DNA of 64,000 nucleotides from Magicicada septendecula (taxonomy: Eukaryota > Arthropoda > Insecta > Hemiptera > Cicadidae), in contig CM068372.1 of NCBI GenBank assembly GCA_034769895.1, positions 238,786,343-238,850,342 of the forward strand, given 5' to 3'. This document shows, in pieces, positions 46,671 to 58,671 of the stretch (positions are counted from its first letter, which is position 1; the number at the start of each line of letters is the position of its first letter). Under the pieces are notes generated by a model. It had not been told where the DNA came from, did not search any database, and worked only from the letters and a program-made list of their open reading frames with translations. Position numbers and translations under genes: made by a program.

Positions 46671-48203
46671 TACGGCATACACACACACGTATACATACAC
46701 ATTATGGTAAGATGCAAGTCATTAGAACCTATGAATGCATGTGTACTGTATAGATAGAACTGTACTCACAGCCCTATTCAACTTTGTTATACTGATTTTA
46801 TTTAAGAACAAGTATCTCATTCAAAATAGTGAGCAAGTTCTGTATCTTGGGGAGCTCACTAGTCTGTACCTTCATGTGTAGGTCTGTAAAATTAATTTTC
46901 TGTAGCTACAGTTACTGTGAACACACACAGGTGATAAGCAAATTTAGTTTCCTAAATTTAAAGACACTAAATATTGAGGAATCATACTGGGTAAATGTCT
47001 GACAGAAGGTGATTAGAGTTGGTGGAGAACAGCAGCAGAGAATCGTCCAAAATGCTAAATACTTCTTTAGGAGTTCAGGCTCATTGATCAGTTGTACCTC
47101 TGTTGGATGATGATGCCGACATGTTACACTATAGACTTTCACCATTGTTAAACATTAATTACACACAACGCTTCAGCCACTCAGAATCAGTGCGTATGTA
47201 CAGTAACACCACAAAACTGATCTATAATAAAAAAAATTATATATAATTACAAAACAAATAAAGCAAAATAAAAAATACATCCATAAATAAAACTTATGAA
47301 TAATGTCCACAGACTGTAAGAGTTTACACTCATTTCCACAAAGATTCCAGTCTGTGGAAGGTATAATGACTCTAGAACCCTACAGACTCATAACCATATT
47401 AGCAAGTTGTGTTTATGCAATTAAATTTCCTTTTTTATAATTTTTACAAGACATTTTGTTAAATGTTCTGGTACTTCAAAAGGCAACCACTGTTATGAAC
47501 AGTCAAAATGTTGTGTTAGTATGTAATTAACATTTTACGTCGAATTAATAGTTTGACTCCAGGATATTTTTGTATTGCAGTGTTGCAGTGGACAAGACAC
47601 AAGTCCTGGCAGCAGCAGATAAAAAGAGAAACCACTTACCGTATTTATATTTAAACTAGAATGTTAAGATTTGTAAAAATTAATTGGTACTGTAAAGTTA
47701 AACAGATATTAAGCAGGGCGTAGGTTATAGTGGGGGAAGGTGGGTTAGCCACATGAGAGGAAAGTGTCTACTAACACAGCTGAAAATGTTGGCCTACTCT
47801 TTGAATTATGAATAAGAATAAGACACGTTGTATGAAATGAGTAATCTATTTTGAGACGGATTAACTTTTTATACCTAATGTGCCGAAGTTACACTTCTTT
47901 AATTAAAGATAAAAGAAAATATTAAAATTTACGTTTTCTGTAAAAGTACTAACATTTATAAACTAATATCGCTTATAATGACAGCTGAAATAAAGCAGTT
48001 ATACTGCCTTGTCAATTCACAAAATTATTTTCTTTTTACTGTTTTTATAACTTAATTTACTTAATTTTCTATTGTCTACGCATTCTTATAATGTTTTCGA
48101 TTGTTTATTTGTTTATTTTTTAATTAGTTAACGTTTTTTATGTATAGTTACATTTTTAACTATATTACTAAACACTTTACCAAACTAAATTTTACAGCCC
48201 TAC

Positions 48204-48352
<149 letters not shown>

Positions 48353-48875
48353 TAACTTACTTTTTACTAACTTACAGGTACCTAACTTTTTACTAAACAA
48401 TTATTCTTATAACTTTAAAATTGTTTTGTTATTCTTTTAATTATTTTTAAAGTTTTTATAGTTTAGTATGGCTTATATTTAATTCACTACTTTTTTACCA
48501 AGTTATTTATTACTAAAAATTTGGTTGTAGTAAGTTTTGATTTTGATTACGACACGACCAGACAGTAAACGTGGATATTTTGTAAGATGAAACAAACATA
48601 AGACACAACAGAAAAAGACAATGTAATAAAGATTTCACAGAGTTATAAAATGTTTAATACTGCCATTATTTTGTAAACAGTGACTTAGCGTGTTGTGTCT
48701 GTTGCACTGTTTCTCCAAAGTCGATCCTAGACATCAACAATCATATATTTTGGATGTGTACACTTTATGTACATGTTATGATTCACAAAAAAACTTAATA
48801 ATATATGATTCACATTGCTCTGGCATCTTAATTTGTTTGAATAAGTAACATCAGTAATAGCCTCGCATGTGAAAT

Positions 48876-48878
<3 letters not shown>

Positions 48879-48923
<45 letters not shown>
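48879..48923. repeat. (TG)n microsatellite
   Basis: About 44 bp of TG. Confidence 0.97.
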
Positions 48924-48925
<2 letters not shown>

Positions 48926-49044
48926 AAACCAGATGCAAACTCTCCATAAAGAACAGGAGAGACAATATTAATACAACAATTAGAAAGTAATATAGAGCAC
49001 ATTTACTTAGGCCTACATGCAGTTACAATTATTTAGTCAGTTCT

Positions 49045-49682
49045 TCACCCTACTAATATTTCCGTCACTGTTATCACCATTAACCTACTATCACTATCAC
49101 TCAAATCATCTTCACTGCTGCTATCCCGTCTTATATTAATTTCTAAACGATCTGTTACAGTATGGTCTGATCTCATGTAGTCATTTTCAATTTTCATGAC
49201 GTCACATCTTGATCTCCAGTCTGCAGGAGAAATACAATAAAATTCCTTTTTCGCTATATTTATGACACTGTCTACAGAAAAATGGATGTTTTTTTCTTTT
49301 AACGCTCCTTCATGGTTGCCCAAATCAGTTCCATAGGATTAAAATCTGGCTGATAGGGTGGAAGTCGTAAAACGTAATGTCCGTGGATTGCCAAAGTAGC
49401 ATCTATTTTAAAAGTTTTGTATGTTGGTTTATTTTGTTTAATTAGTGCATAGAGTTCAGGTTTTAACATATATGGACTACAAGGAATATCATGGTTCTGT
49501 AACCAGTTAATCATGTCTGCCTTTTTTGTTAATGATGTTAGAGGTGGATTTATTTGTACATTATGGTAGGGGCCATTGTATAATACTATTACCCTATTCT
49601 TATTCAAATGAAATGAAACTAAATGCTTCACTTTTGATGAATACTGATTTTTTTTGAAAAGTACACACACAATAATCTCCAC
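49045..49682 (-). pseudogene. Tc1/mariner-superfamily transposase fragment
   Basis: 49682-49299 aligns by eye with the DDE domain of Tc1-like transposases. It has VIVLYNGPYHNVQ, where the family has a catalytic Asp in VLDNAPYH (here Tyr), then a WLQNHDIP block. It ends with HYVLRLPPYQPDFNPMELIW, including the glutamate. 49323-49045 continues after a frameshift with the C-terminal helix region and an acidic Ser/Asp tail (SSSEDDLSDSDS). The N-terminal DNA-binding part and first Asp are missing and no TIRs were found. The element is dead. Confidence 0.8.
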
Positions 49683-51853
49683 ATCGGCTTGGAGAAAACT
49701 AAGCTATATTCTCTGTTGACGCATGCGCATTACATAACCTGCACCTTTAGCACGAAAACAGTTGATTCATGTCTACTGAATCAACTGTACTTGTGCAGTT
49801 ACGTGCCCAACCACTGATATCAGTATCACTTTTTATTGATATCAATAAGTTTCATGTTGTCATCAAAATAAGGAAAACAGACAGCGTGTTCAGTAGATGC
49901 GATGGTATAGACTAAAATAAAATAAACAATTTAGACCATGAAACAAGTACATCCAAAAGCAATTAGATTAGATAAAATGTGTTGTATTATTTAATGTATT
50001 TAAGCAGAAGGTAATGAAAGTGGTTTCAGTTCAATTCGTCTGTACCTATGTGTCAAAATCCTGAGCCTATTGTACAAGATGGAGGCTGTGTTGGCATAGG
50101 TCAGTGGGGTTAGGTAAGTAGGTATTGGTTTTATTTGTTTATTATTTTTCTTGAGGTAGAAGGTTTTCAACTAAAGCAAAACCACCTTTCCTAATCTTAT
50201 TCTTGAATATTTAAAATGGATTGTTCCCATTTGTCCAAATTCAGTGCATGTAATATATGGTAACATCTGCTGGTGTTTTTTATGTGTGGAGGTTATGTAT
50301 ATCGACTGGTTGTGGTTTTATTTATTACTTTTATGAGTGGCAGTGTTTTATTAATACATCAAAAACCAACTTTCCTAAGCTTTTAGGAATTAGTCTGGAA
50401 AATCAGTATCTAGATGGAATGTACCAATTGTTAAGGGGGAGGTAATGCACAAGTACAAAAAATTAAATTTTAATTTAAATATATCATGTTTATAGTAAAA
50501 TTTGATACCTGAATTAAAAAAAAGTACTTAGAATATTTTAACAAAACTATTGTTGGAACCATAGTACAGGCCCCAACCAATGAAAAGATTAGTCACTAAT
50601 GTGGGGTATCAAGCTCACATCACTGTCATTAAAGTGTTTGCATTGATTTCAGTAACAAGTAACAGACTATACAGTGGCCACACTTTTTCCTGCGGCTCTT
50701 GATTTGAGTTCAGAATTTTGTTTGCAATAACTACAGAAAAGGACTCTCACTAAATGTGACTCTTCTGTTGACGTTAAGAACATTCTCTTTTATCTCATCT
50801 ATAATATTATTAACATCAAAATAGGGTTTGGCAAATACATGTATAGGCCTACCTGTTTATTAGCCTTCACCGTGTCTGCAAGAGCTTAGTTAATTTTATC
50901 AATTACTTGATAATCCTGGTCAGTCTGTAACCGTCTATTACACATAATAGTAGATTAAACATGATTTATTTGTTAATTATTATTTCATAAAGTTAGTTTT
51001 ATGAATATTCAAATACAAATTTAAGAAAACCACACAGACATAGATCTGGAAGTCAAGTAAGTAAATTAGTCTACCTGAAAGGGAAGAAAAATAAAAACGT
51101 AAGTCGTTTGATTTCCATTACTGACCTGTATATTATTAGTTTACTTCTATCACTTGTTTCTACAGGAATGGATCTGTCTTGACAACTTAACAAAGAAGTG
51201 TATGCGTTTTAAATTGTAATGGAAATATGGCTAGACTTAAGCAGACATACCCTGAGTTGTAGAAAAGTCTTTGATACAGTTTAACAAATATCTGATTATA
51301 TTGGATAAACACAATCATGAAAAAAGGAACAAAAATATGACTGGTACATAGAAGATGAAGAACAGCTTTAAAGAATTTGCATCCTATTAAGATTACACCC
51401 AACAAATATCCAAGAGAATTAAAAGTCTTAAATAAAAGATCACAGTGGAGGTGATAGATGTTTATGGATCACAAGTGTGGAATGTACATAAAAGAAATAG
51501 GGAAAGGTTAAGTTCGGTTAAAATTGGGTGCTAGAGGAGAAGTTGTAACTCAACAAGTGGCTAGTCATGGTTGGAAATGGTGAAATAAGAAGGTGAACTG
51601 GAATGGATATAAATATTACACGAACAGTCGAAGTTAAGACATAAAATGTTATTGCCACCTACATTAAGTGCCTGAAATGAAGAGTTCTAAGCAACTGTTG
51701 AATAAACACAACAACAAGAAGTAGTGGTAGACCATAAATTTCCTGGAGCAATGGCATATAAACTGTTATGAACAGCAGGGGCCTTCAAATCACAGGCTGT
51801 GAAGACAGAAAATGTTGGCAGATATTGAGATGTGGCAGACACTGAAGCCTGTA
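49683..51853. other. Intergenic; no gene recognised
   Basis: AT-rich DNA with scattered short ORFs of no recognisable family. It contains a perfect 12-bp inverted repeat at 49758-49789. Confidence 0.5.
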
Positions 51854-52878
51854 TCACACTATGCTACTTAACTAGTCGCTACTAAATACCTGCTACTGCA
51901 TTTTATGAGTATTTCTATGTCACAATGTGTTTAGGTAGTGGTTAGTACAGCAAAGTACATAGTTGTGTAGATTGGTTTGATGTTAAAAAGTATTGTGCAG
52001 ACTGTCATCTGTGAGTGTGCGACATGAGGCTTTGAGATACCTGTTGCTGATTGGTGTTAGAGCTTTGTAAGGAGCTGCTGCATAACATCAGGAACAAAAA
52101 TAAATGCATGATGGTTCGGGAATCGATATGTAGAATGAATAAACTGGGAACTTCAACAACACTAATCAGAGTGCTGGCAATTGAGGACCCCCAGTCGTAC
52201 CACATTACATCATGCGATTAGCCTTACCAAAGTTTCAAGAGTTGCTAGATTTAGTGTCACTAAACTAAATTTGCTTTGTATACGTCTTCTGTTGTGGCAC
52301 TACGCTTTCAGAGTGTTTAATTTTATTAAGTTCATTATGATAAGCACCAAGGAGTGTTTTAATTTTGTTTTTTAAACATCTCCATTTGCTGGTAATCAGG
52401 GAAGTTCCAGCTCATCTAGCAACCAAGTGAAACCAGTTTTATCGCGTCGTGTTTCAGATACTCTATGGATGTAATGTCGCACAGATAATCATATTTTCTA
52501 TATATGTTAAGGAATGTAATTATTTAATCACCCAACCATTGTAATGAATCACTCATTGTACATGTAGAAATAGAACGCTCAAAAGGCACATTACAACAAC
52601 AAAACCAAAACAAATGCAAAGACAAACACGTGATGACAATGGAGACGCTACTGCACTGTCACGCTGGGCGACTGGGGCGCTACTCGGTAGCGGCTAGTGA
52701 GTCATATGACCTCAGGGTCTGCTAATGGCTACTTAGTACCGCCTTAAGTTGAACACGTCCAACTTCTCTAGCTACAGATTCTTAACTTGCCTGCGAGTGC
52801 TGGTAGCTACTTCCATGTCACAATAGGCTACTTAGTAGCCGCTACACGAGTAGCGGCTAGTGAAGTAGCATAGTGTGA
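51854..52878. mobile_element. Candidate non-autonomous DNA transposon, class unknown (1025 bp)
   Basis: The ends form imperfect inverted repeats: TCACACTATGCTACTT at 51854-51869 matches 52863-52878 inverted, and similarity runs on for about 30 bp through ACTAGTCGCTACT. Subterminal DNA is rich in CTACT/AGTAG words, and the right end holds a small palindrome (CCGCTACACGAGTAGCGG). A small minus ORF at 52005-52205 has no recognised domain. The target duplication is unclear. TIRs starting near CACACTA recall some PIF/Harbinger or hAT elements, but the class is not established. Confidence 0.55.
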
Positions 52879-53266
52879 CCTAGACTTGACAGGCATAAAA
52901 TAAACTGGACATATTTGTTTTTATAAACCATCCAGTTGAAAACGTCATTTAATGGTACAAGAGAGGTTAAAATTTGATTTGGAACATAAATTACTAATAA
53001 TACTCATTTATAAAAAGCTAAGTGCTAAAGAATAACAGAAATTATATGGAGGGAGTTTGACTATCATGGTAGGAATTTCCAAATTCATATGTTTTACATA
53101 TTATGCTAAGCTAATACTTTAACAGTAGTCTGGAGTAAATATATTCGAAATTAATGGTAGGAAATATACAAGATGTGAGTAGAAAAAAAAGTCAGTTTTC
53201 TCAAGTTAAGTCTTAAATTATGATTGATTTCCCATTTAAAAAATGATTGATAATAGTGATTCAGGT
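52879..53266. other. Intergenic; nothing recognised
   Basis: AT-rich, with no ORF or repeat supported. Confidence 0.5.
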
Positions 53267-53800
53267 GTTGTATGTACTGTGTGCAGCTCCAGGTTTAGTA
53301 TTGCATTTAGTGCCCAGCAATATATAGAAGATTTGGACAGTCAAAAACATTTGACAACCATACAGAGTGCAAATACGAGTTGAACTGTAGACTCTTTTAA
53401 AAATAAAGTGGGAAAGACTGATGTCCTTGCTATTGCAGAAAAATAAACCACATTTTCATAGCACAATGTAAGACATGAACAGAATTTTAGATCTATTGGC
53501 TGTCAGTGTAAGCTTATCACCAAGTTGTATGACCAAAGTATAGCAGTCCAAGGACTGTCTCTGAGACCAGAGCAGTTAATGTCCTTGCTTCTAATTGTTC
53601 GATGATGTCAGATCTGAAGTCGACAAAGCCAATTTTGAAACTTTACAATAGATTTGTTTAACATTAAGTAGGTCAAGTTGATGCCAGTTATGTGTAGAAT
53701 TTTCAATATGACATAAGGTATTAAGGTCAGGATTTTAGAGGATGACAATGTCATTACAGAAACTGCAAAAATGTCAGATTATAAGTTAAAATGTTAAAGA
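53267..53800 (+). pseudogene. Decayed BED/hAT-like N-terminal fragment
   Basis: Translation on plus in shifting frames gives VCSSRFSIAFSAQQYIEDL then QKHLTT. This resembles a BED-type zinc finger (Cys pair then H-x-H region). TDVLAIAEK, NFRSIGCQCKLITKLYD and a piece around NVLASNC follow. The order matches proteins of the ZBED/hAT-like group as remembered, but stops and frame changes are frequent and the catalytic part is not seen. Weakly supported. Confidence 0.4.
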
Positions 53801-54255
53801 ACTATGGTTTAGAAAATAATTAGTTTGTTTCTGTTCGGACAACCATAAATGCAACTTTTAGAGGGGAACAAAAAAAAGTGTTCACAAAAGAGTTTAAAAG
53901 AAGTTTGGTAAGAGTATATTAGGCATAGGATGTGCACCATATACGGAACTTAAAAAAAAAGGCTTATTTCATTTTCTGCCTTCCAGGTACTTCTGCTACA
54001 ACTCAAATAGTCTTTTCTGTACTGACACATGTGGGGTTCTGAGAAAGTACAGGTGATAGTAGACTAGGTGAAAGCTGGACTGTTTCTTAAAATTAGTTCT
54101 GAACTTGAATGTAGTGATTTACGTACAAAAAAATACAATAAAGGAAGATAAGACTCTTTGATGAAAGTGCCCTTTTTGCAAAAATATGACTGGTGCAAGA
54201 AAAGTACTGAGGTTGATTGTTATGTAAACTTTATTTAAATTTAAAATATATAAAT
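53801..54255. other. Intergenic; nothing recognised
   Basis: May hold further decayed pieces of the preceding fragment. No clear ORF. Confidence 0.4.
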
Positions 54256-54494
54256 ACAACTATTTCATTAACGACTCAGAACACAAAGTTTTTTATGAGT
54301 AAAAACATAAAGTTTTACCTCATAACCTGAACCGGTTTTCACTTTTAAAAAGCTTCTTCAGATGTATATTAGGTATATTGAACCTCTGAAGAAGCTTTTT
54401 AAAAGTGAAAACCGGTTCAGGTTGTAAGGGAAAACTTTATGTTTTTACTCATAAAAAACTTTGTGTTCCGAGTCGTTAATGAAATAGTTGTATT
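54256..54494. repeat. Palindrome (fold-back) with hammerhead-like arms, PLE3 terminus relic
   Basis: Arms 54256-54361 and 54385-54494 are inverted copies (about 105-110 bp, few mismatches) around a roughly 23-bp spacer. Each arm carries CTGAAGA, a GCTTTT/AAAAGT stem and GAAAACCGGTT. The layout repeats that of the PLE2 fold-back without coding sequence, so it may be an extremely 5'-truncated inverted pair of a third PLE-like family. Confidence 0.7.
54381..54423 (+). ncRNA. Hammerhead-like motif, right arm of palindrome
   Basis: AACCT, core CTGAAGA, one extra A, stem II GCTTTT/AAAAGT, GAAA, stem III AA/TT with CCGG loop, C at the cleavage position, then AGGTT pairing with AACCT (five pairs). 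The left arm has the same core but no matching stem I. Confidence 0.45.
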
Positions 54495-55394
54495 TAGTTA
54501 AGTAACGGACACGTCATGGACAACGAAATCCAAGAAATTAAAATATGTCTCTATAAATCTTTTAGTTATTTGCTTTTATTATAATGAACAATGATTTATA
54601 TTAATAATACTATTATATCAAGAGTACCGTAATAAAAATTATAATACAATTTTACACTGTAGAGTTTGTAATTTAAAGTACCTAAGGATGAAAATTTGTC
54701 CGCAAAAAATATCACTCCCCTGCTAGGAATATAACCCAGTATGCTGGTGTCCTTACTTTGTTCTCAGAAATGTGGCCAACCCAGTAAAATGGTTATCAAT
54801 AGTTTTACAGGTTTTTGATTATTCATTCACAACTGGTGTTTTTTTAATAATGGCTTTTAGAAGAGAGTACATAATTATAATATACAGAATGAATGTGTAA
54901 ACTTATTGACCATGAATGTAAGTGTTACCCATAGATTACCATAAAACTTAGGCATTAGGTTTTGCTGGCCAATATCGTGATTTGTAAGAAATTAAAAATT
55001 CCACTACTGAATAAAATTAATTAGAACTCTGTGATTTTCAAAATCCGCCTAAAATCAATGGAAACTCGATTATAACTAAACTTGTTTAATTACATATCTG
55101 GCTGTATTCTGTGACTAAATAAATCTTGTTTGCATTATAAGCCATTTGGCTCGACTTTGATTTCATGCGTTTGCTAAACATTTTGCGTCTGGAAGAAATG
55201 GGACTATACCTTCTGTTTGTGTACACCTTGTTGTTATTTATGCGGTGAGATGTAATAATTTTATACTGTAACGCAGAAGTAGTTAGACGACTGTTTACCT
55301 AGATCTGACTGTAGACGTTATTCGGTTATTTCTTTATATAATTACGTCGCGTAATATACGCGTCAGATTATGCCGAAAGACTTTTAGTTTCTAT
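54495..55394. other. Intergenic; nothing recognised
   Basis: AT-rich DNA without supported features. Confidence 0.5.
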
Positions 55395-55403
55395 GTTGGA
55401 AGC
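55395..55403. repeat. Target-site duplication, left (P element)
   Basis: GTTGGAAGC also occurs at 58663-58671. One base is ambiguous with the element end, so the true duplication is probably 8 bp. Confidence 0.8.
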
Positions 55404-58400
55404 AGTGCCACCTCTACTTACAAGCCGTTGCTGTTGTACAGTTGGCAACATTGCAAGTAGACCGGTTCCCACCATAGGTTCACACGTGAGTGTTTGTGTT
55501 TATTTTGTGTAAAACTCACAAAACAAGCAGTGGAAAACGATTAAACTTGTTGTGAACCCTTCATTTTCTGAAGGTTATTAATTATTGTGTACCCTTCTGT
55601 ATATTATTTATTTGTAAGGTAGGTTTTCAACACTAATTTCTCGCTAATACATAACCTCACTTTGTGTTCTGAATTTAATTAATCATTTGTATTGTAATAT
55701 TTTTTAGATGCCAAGAAGGTGTGTAGTGCCAGGGTGCAGATCGAATTATGATAGCACTTTGAAGCACGAAAATCCCATGACAACGTTTGCATTTCCCAAG
55801 GGGGAAGCAAGGAAACAGGCATGGATGCGTGCCATTCCCAGGGCTGCTTGGAATCCCAGTGCTTATTCTGCAGTGTGCATCAAACACTTTCGCCAAAGTC
55901 ACATTATTAAGTCTCAGCCATACAAAAACCCAACTTCAGGAGAAATTCAAGAGCTCTTATTGCAGCATCCAAGATTGACCGAAGGTGCAATTCCAACAGT
56001 CTTTCAGAATTTGCCTGCATATCTTTCTACAAATGAACCTCCAGCAAGAATTTCTCCAGATTGTCGACGGGAACAGGCTATGAAGAGGAATGCCGAAAAA
56101 ATTGAACAATTTTTAAAAGAAGACTGTATAAATGATTTTGACGATTTTCTGAAGTGCTTTGTGGAAAAGTGTGGAAAAGTTATTGACAAATGGCATCACA
56201 AAATAAGTGGTAGGTGTGTGTGGTTTTATTGTTTAAATGTTGATAGTGTACAAGAGGATGTGTTGGAAGGTTTAAAAGTTGTTAGTAGTATTGCAGTGTC
56301 GAATGAGATGGTTGTTTCTGTATATGTGAATCAAATTGAAATTTCACAACATGATATAAAATGGGTTCTGCTTTCTAATTCAAAGCTTTCACGTTGGAGT
56401 CAGATTGAAAATTTGTTAACAAGATATAAAAATTTACATGAAATGAACAACCTGGAACAAGAGTGTTTTGAATATTATATAAATAATAAATAGGGCATGT
56501 AAATTTGTAAAAAAAAGCATAGAGTTTATTGAGGAAGATACGTCCCCAAAGCATCATAATCTACTTCAGATAATTGATAATCAGTTAAATTTGTTATCAT
56601 TGAAGCGAAAGACTTATAATTCCCTGACTATTACTTTTGCATTTATGATTTTTTCACAATCGCCAGCTGTATATAATTTTATTCGTGAGTATTTAATTTT
56701 ACCGCATAAACGGTATTTACAGTCAATTTCATCAGCATTAAATGTAGATCCAAATGTTGATGCAAACACAAGCCATTATTTATCGCATACATCAAACAAT
56801 CTTACAAATAGAGAATTGAATGTTTCATTATTAGTTGATGAAATTTATATAAATAAATGTCTAACTTTTAAAGCACAAAGAATTGTAGGCTGTGCTGAAA
56901 ATAACCCTGCTGCATTCGCTAAAACAGTACAAAGTTTTATGTTAAGTTCATGTTTTGGTCATTTTAAGGAAATTGTCAAGTTGGTACCTGTCTGTGGCAT
57001 AACTGGCGAACAAATAAAAAATTTAATTTTAACTGTAATTCACTTTGTCCAGCAGTGTAATTTTAAGGTCACAGTTGTTATCAGTGACAATAATCGCATC
57101 AATCAGCTTATGTTTAAACTTCTTGCCCCTGTAAATTATTTTAAGTTAAACAACAAAACTGTGTATCCAAGCAGCATAGAAAGACAAAATGTGAGTCTGG
57201 TGGACAACTTATTTCATAGGTCAACTATTGCTGCCCTGAAAGAGATTGACGATTATAATGAAACTGTTGACTTTGTTGAAATTATTAGAAACTGGTGGGA
57301 TATAGTGAATTCTATAAGCGTTATAGCAGGTAAGATAAAAAGAAATGAATATTCTGGTCCAACACATGACTTAAACGATTCAAAGTTAAAGTATCTGAAA
57401 CAGTTTGTTTATTGGATAAGAAAATGGAGGGAATTAACAGACTCTGATGTAGGAGTAGGGCTAACAAAAGATACCTTTGCAGCAATAGAGAGAAGTACCG
57501 CTGTGTTGATCGACTTAGTTTCATATTCATTTGAACAGTTGGGGGTTAGTTATATCTTGGCAGGCAAATTTCAGACTGACAATCTAGAAAAAAGATTCGG
57601 TCAGTATCGTCGACTCTCTGGTTGCAATTATAATGTGAGTTTTCAACAAATACTTGAGTCGGAAAAAAACTTCGCATAAAAAAAATTTTAAATCTCACTA
57701 AAACAGGTACCGCATCAATAAAGGATATAGCTAATTCATCACAAAATTTATATAAAGAGAACTTCAACACAAATGCTGACGAATTTAACTCTATCTTTAG
57801 CAGTGATTATTTAGAAGTTTGTGCACTTGATCAGGGTTCAGCATTATATATCTGTGGATATGCTAGTTTTGCAAAATGCAAAACCCTTAGCTGCTCTTTT
57901 TGTAAAGATTTCATAAGAGAGTCGAAGGGTGACAATATTTCTGACACCTACTTTGATTCTCTTCAACGAGGTGGGTTAAGCTTGCCTAAGGATTTTGTAA
58001 TTTCTATATTTTTTCACATGCATGCTATATTCGCTTTTATAATAAAAGACAATGTCTTAGAAAGAACTTTTCTAAAGAATCCAGATCAAAAAAAAATTAT
58101 AATGACTCTTGCTAACCTAAGCTTAGAAAAATGTAATTTTTTCGACGAATTGGAATGTATGTGTGGAGAAAATATAAAAAATATTGTTCCTCTTCTTTAT
58201 TCGGTTTTCAGTAATGTATTATTAAATAATTATACTAAACAGAAAACTGATGCCTCACGAGAAATAGATAAAAACTCCGCGAAAAATAAAACAAAGAAGA
58301 GAAAATTGAATACATTTAAATAAGATTTCATTATATTTTTGACTTGACATTGTATTATGTTGTAAACAGTTGCATAGTTGTTTAATAAAAATAGAAAATA

Positions 58401-58662
58401 ATCGAACTTTCCTTATTCAATTTTTAATCCTTTATTTCTTAATATTTTATTAAAAAAATGTCATTTAACAAGCACAATTGCACAGCAGTTTATGTTAAAG
58501 CAGGTATTTATGCACTCTAAAAATATTTAAATAGTTTTTTTTAATTATTCATAATTCTTTGCTTTCCTATCTTTCAATCGCCGCGCCGCGGGAGGACTAC
58601 TTCGGGTAGCTCGCGCAACGTTGCCAACTCTAACAGCACGGCTTGTAAGTAGAGGTGGCACT
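55404..58662 (+). mobile_element. P element, 3.26 kb, with terminal inverted repeats
   Basis: TIRs of about 50 bp: AGTGCCACCTCTACTTACAA at 55404 matches the inverted right end at 58643-58662. They continue with AGCCGT, CTGTT and GTTGGCAAC and differ by small indels. An 8-9 bp direct repeat flanks the element, as expected for P transposons. It contains a THAP-type transposase pseudogene on plus. The termini look well kept, so mobilisation in trans is conceivable. Confidence 0.9.
55708..58323 (+). pseudogene. P-element transposase (THAP9-like), two frameshifts
   Basis: About 870 residues in three pieces. Piece 1 (55708-56493, from ATG) starts with a THAP zinc finger: C5, C10, C57, H60, W39, P44 and the closing AIPTVF (94-99), which binds the TIRs. 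A coiled coil near residues 120-145 follows. The frame then changes near 56480 in an ATAATAAATA stretch. Piece 2, up to 57679, holds the RNase H-like core: SLLVDEIYI near the first Asp, VVISDNN, and LEKRFGQYRRLSGCN. A third frame starts at a seven-A run near 57662 and reads to 58323, with a CxxC-containing region and a Lys-rich tail. Both shifts look like single-base slippage in simple sequence. Confidence 0.9.
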
Positions 58663-58671
58663 GTTGGAAGC
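58663..58671. repeat. Target-site duplication, right (P element)
   Basis: Matches 55395-55403. Confidence 0.8.
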
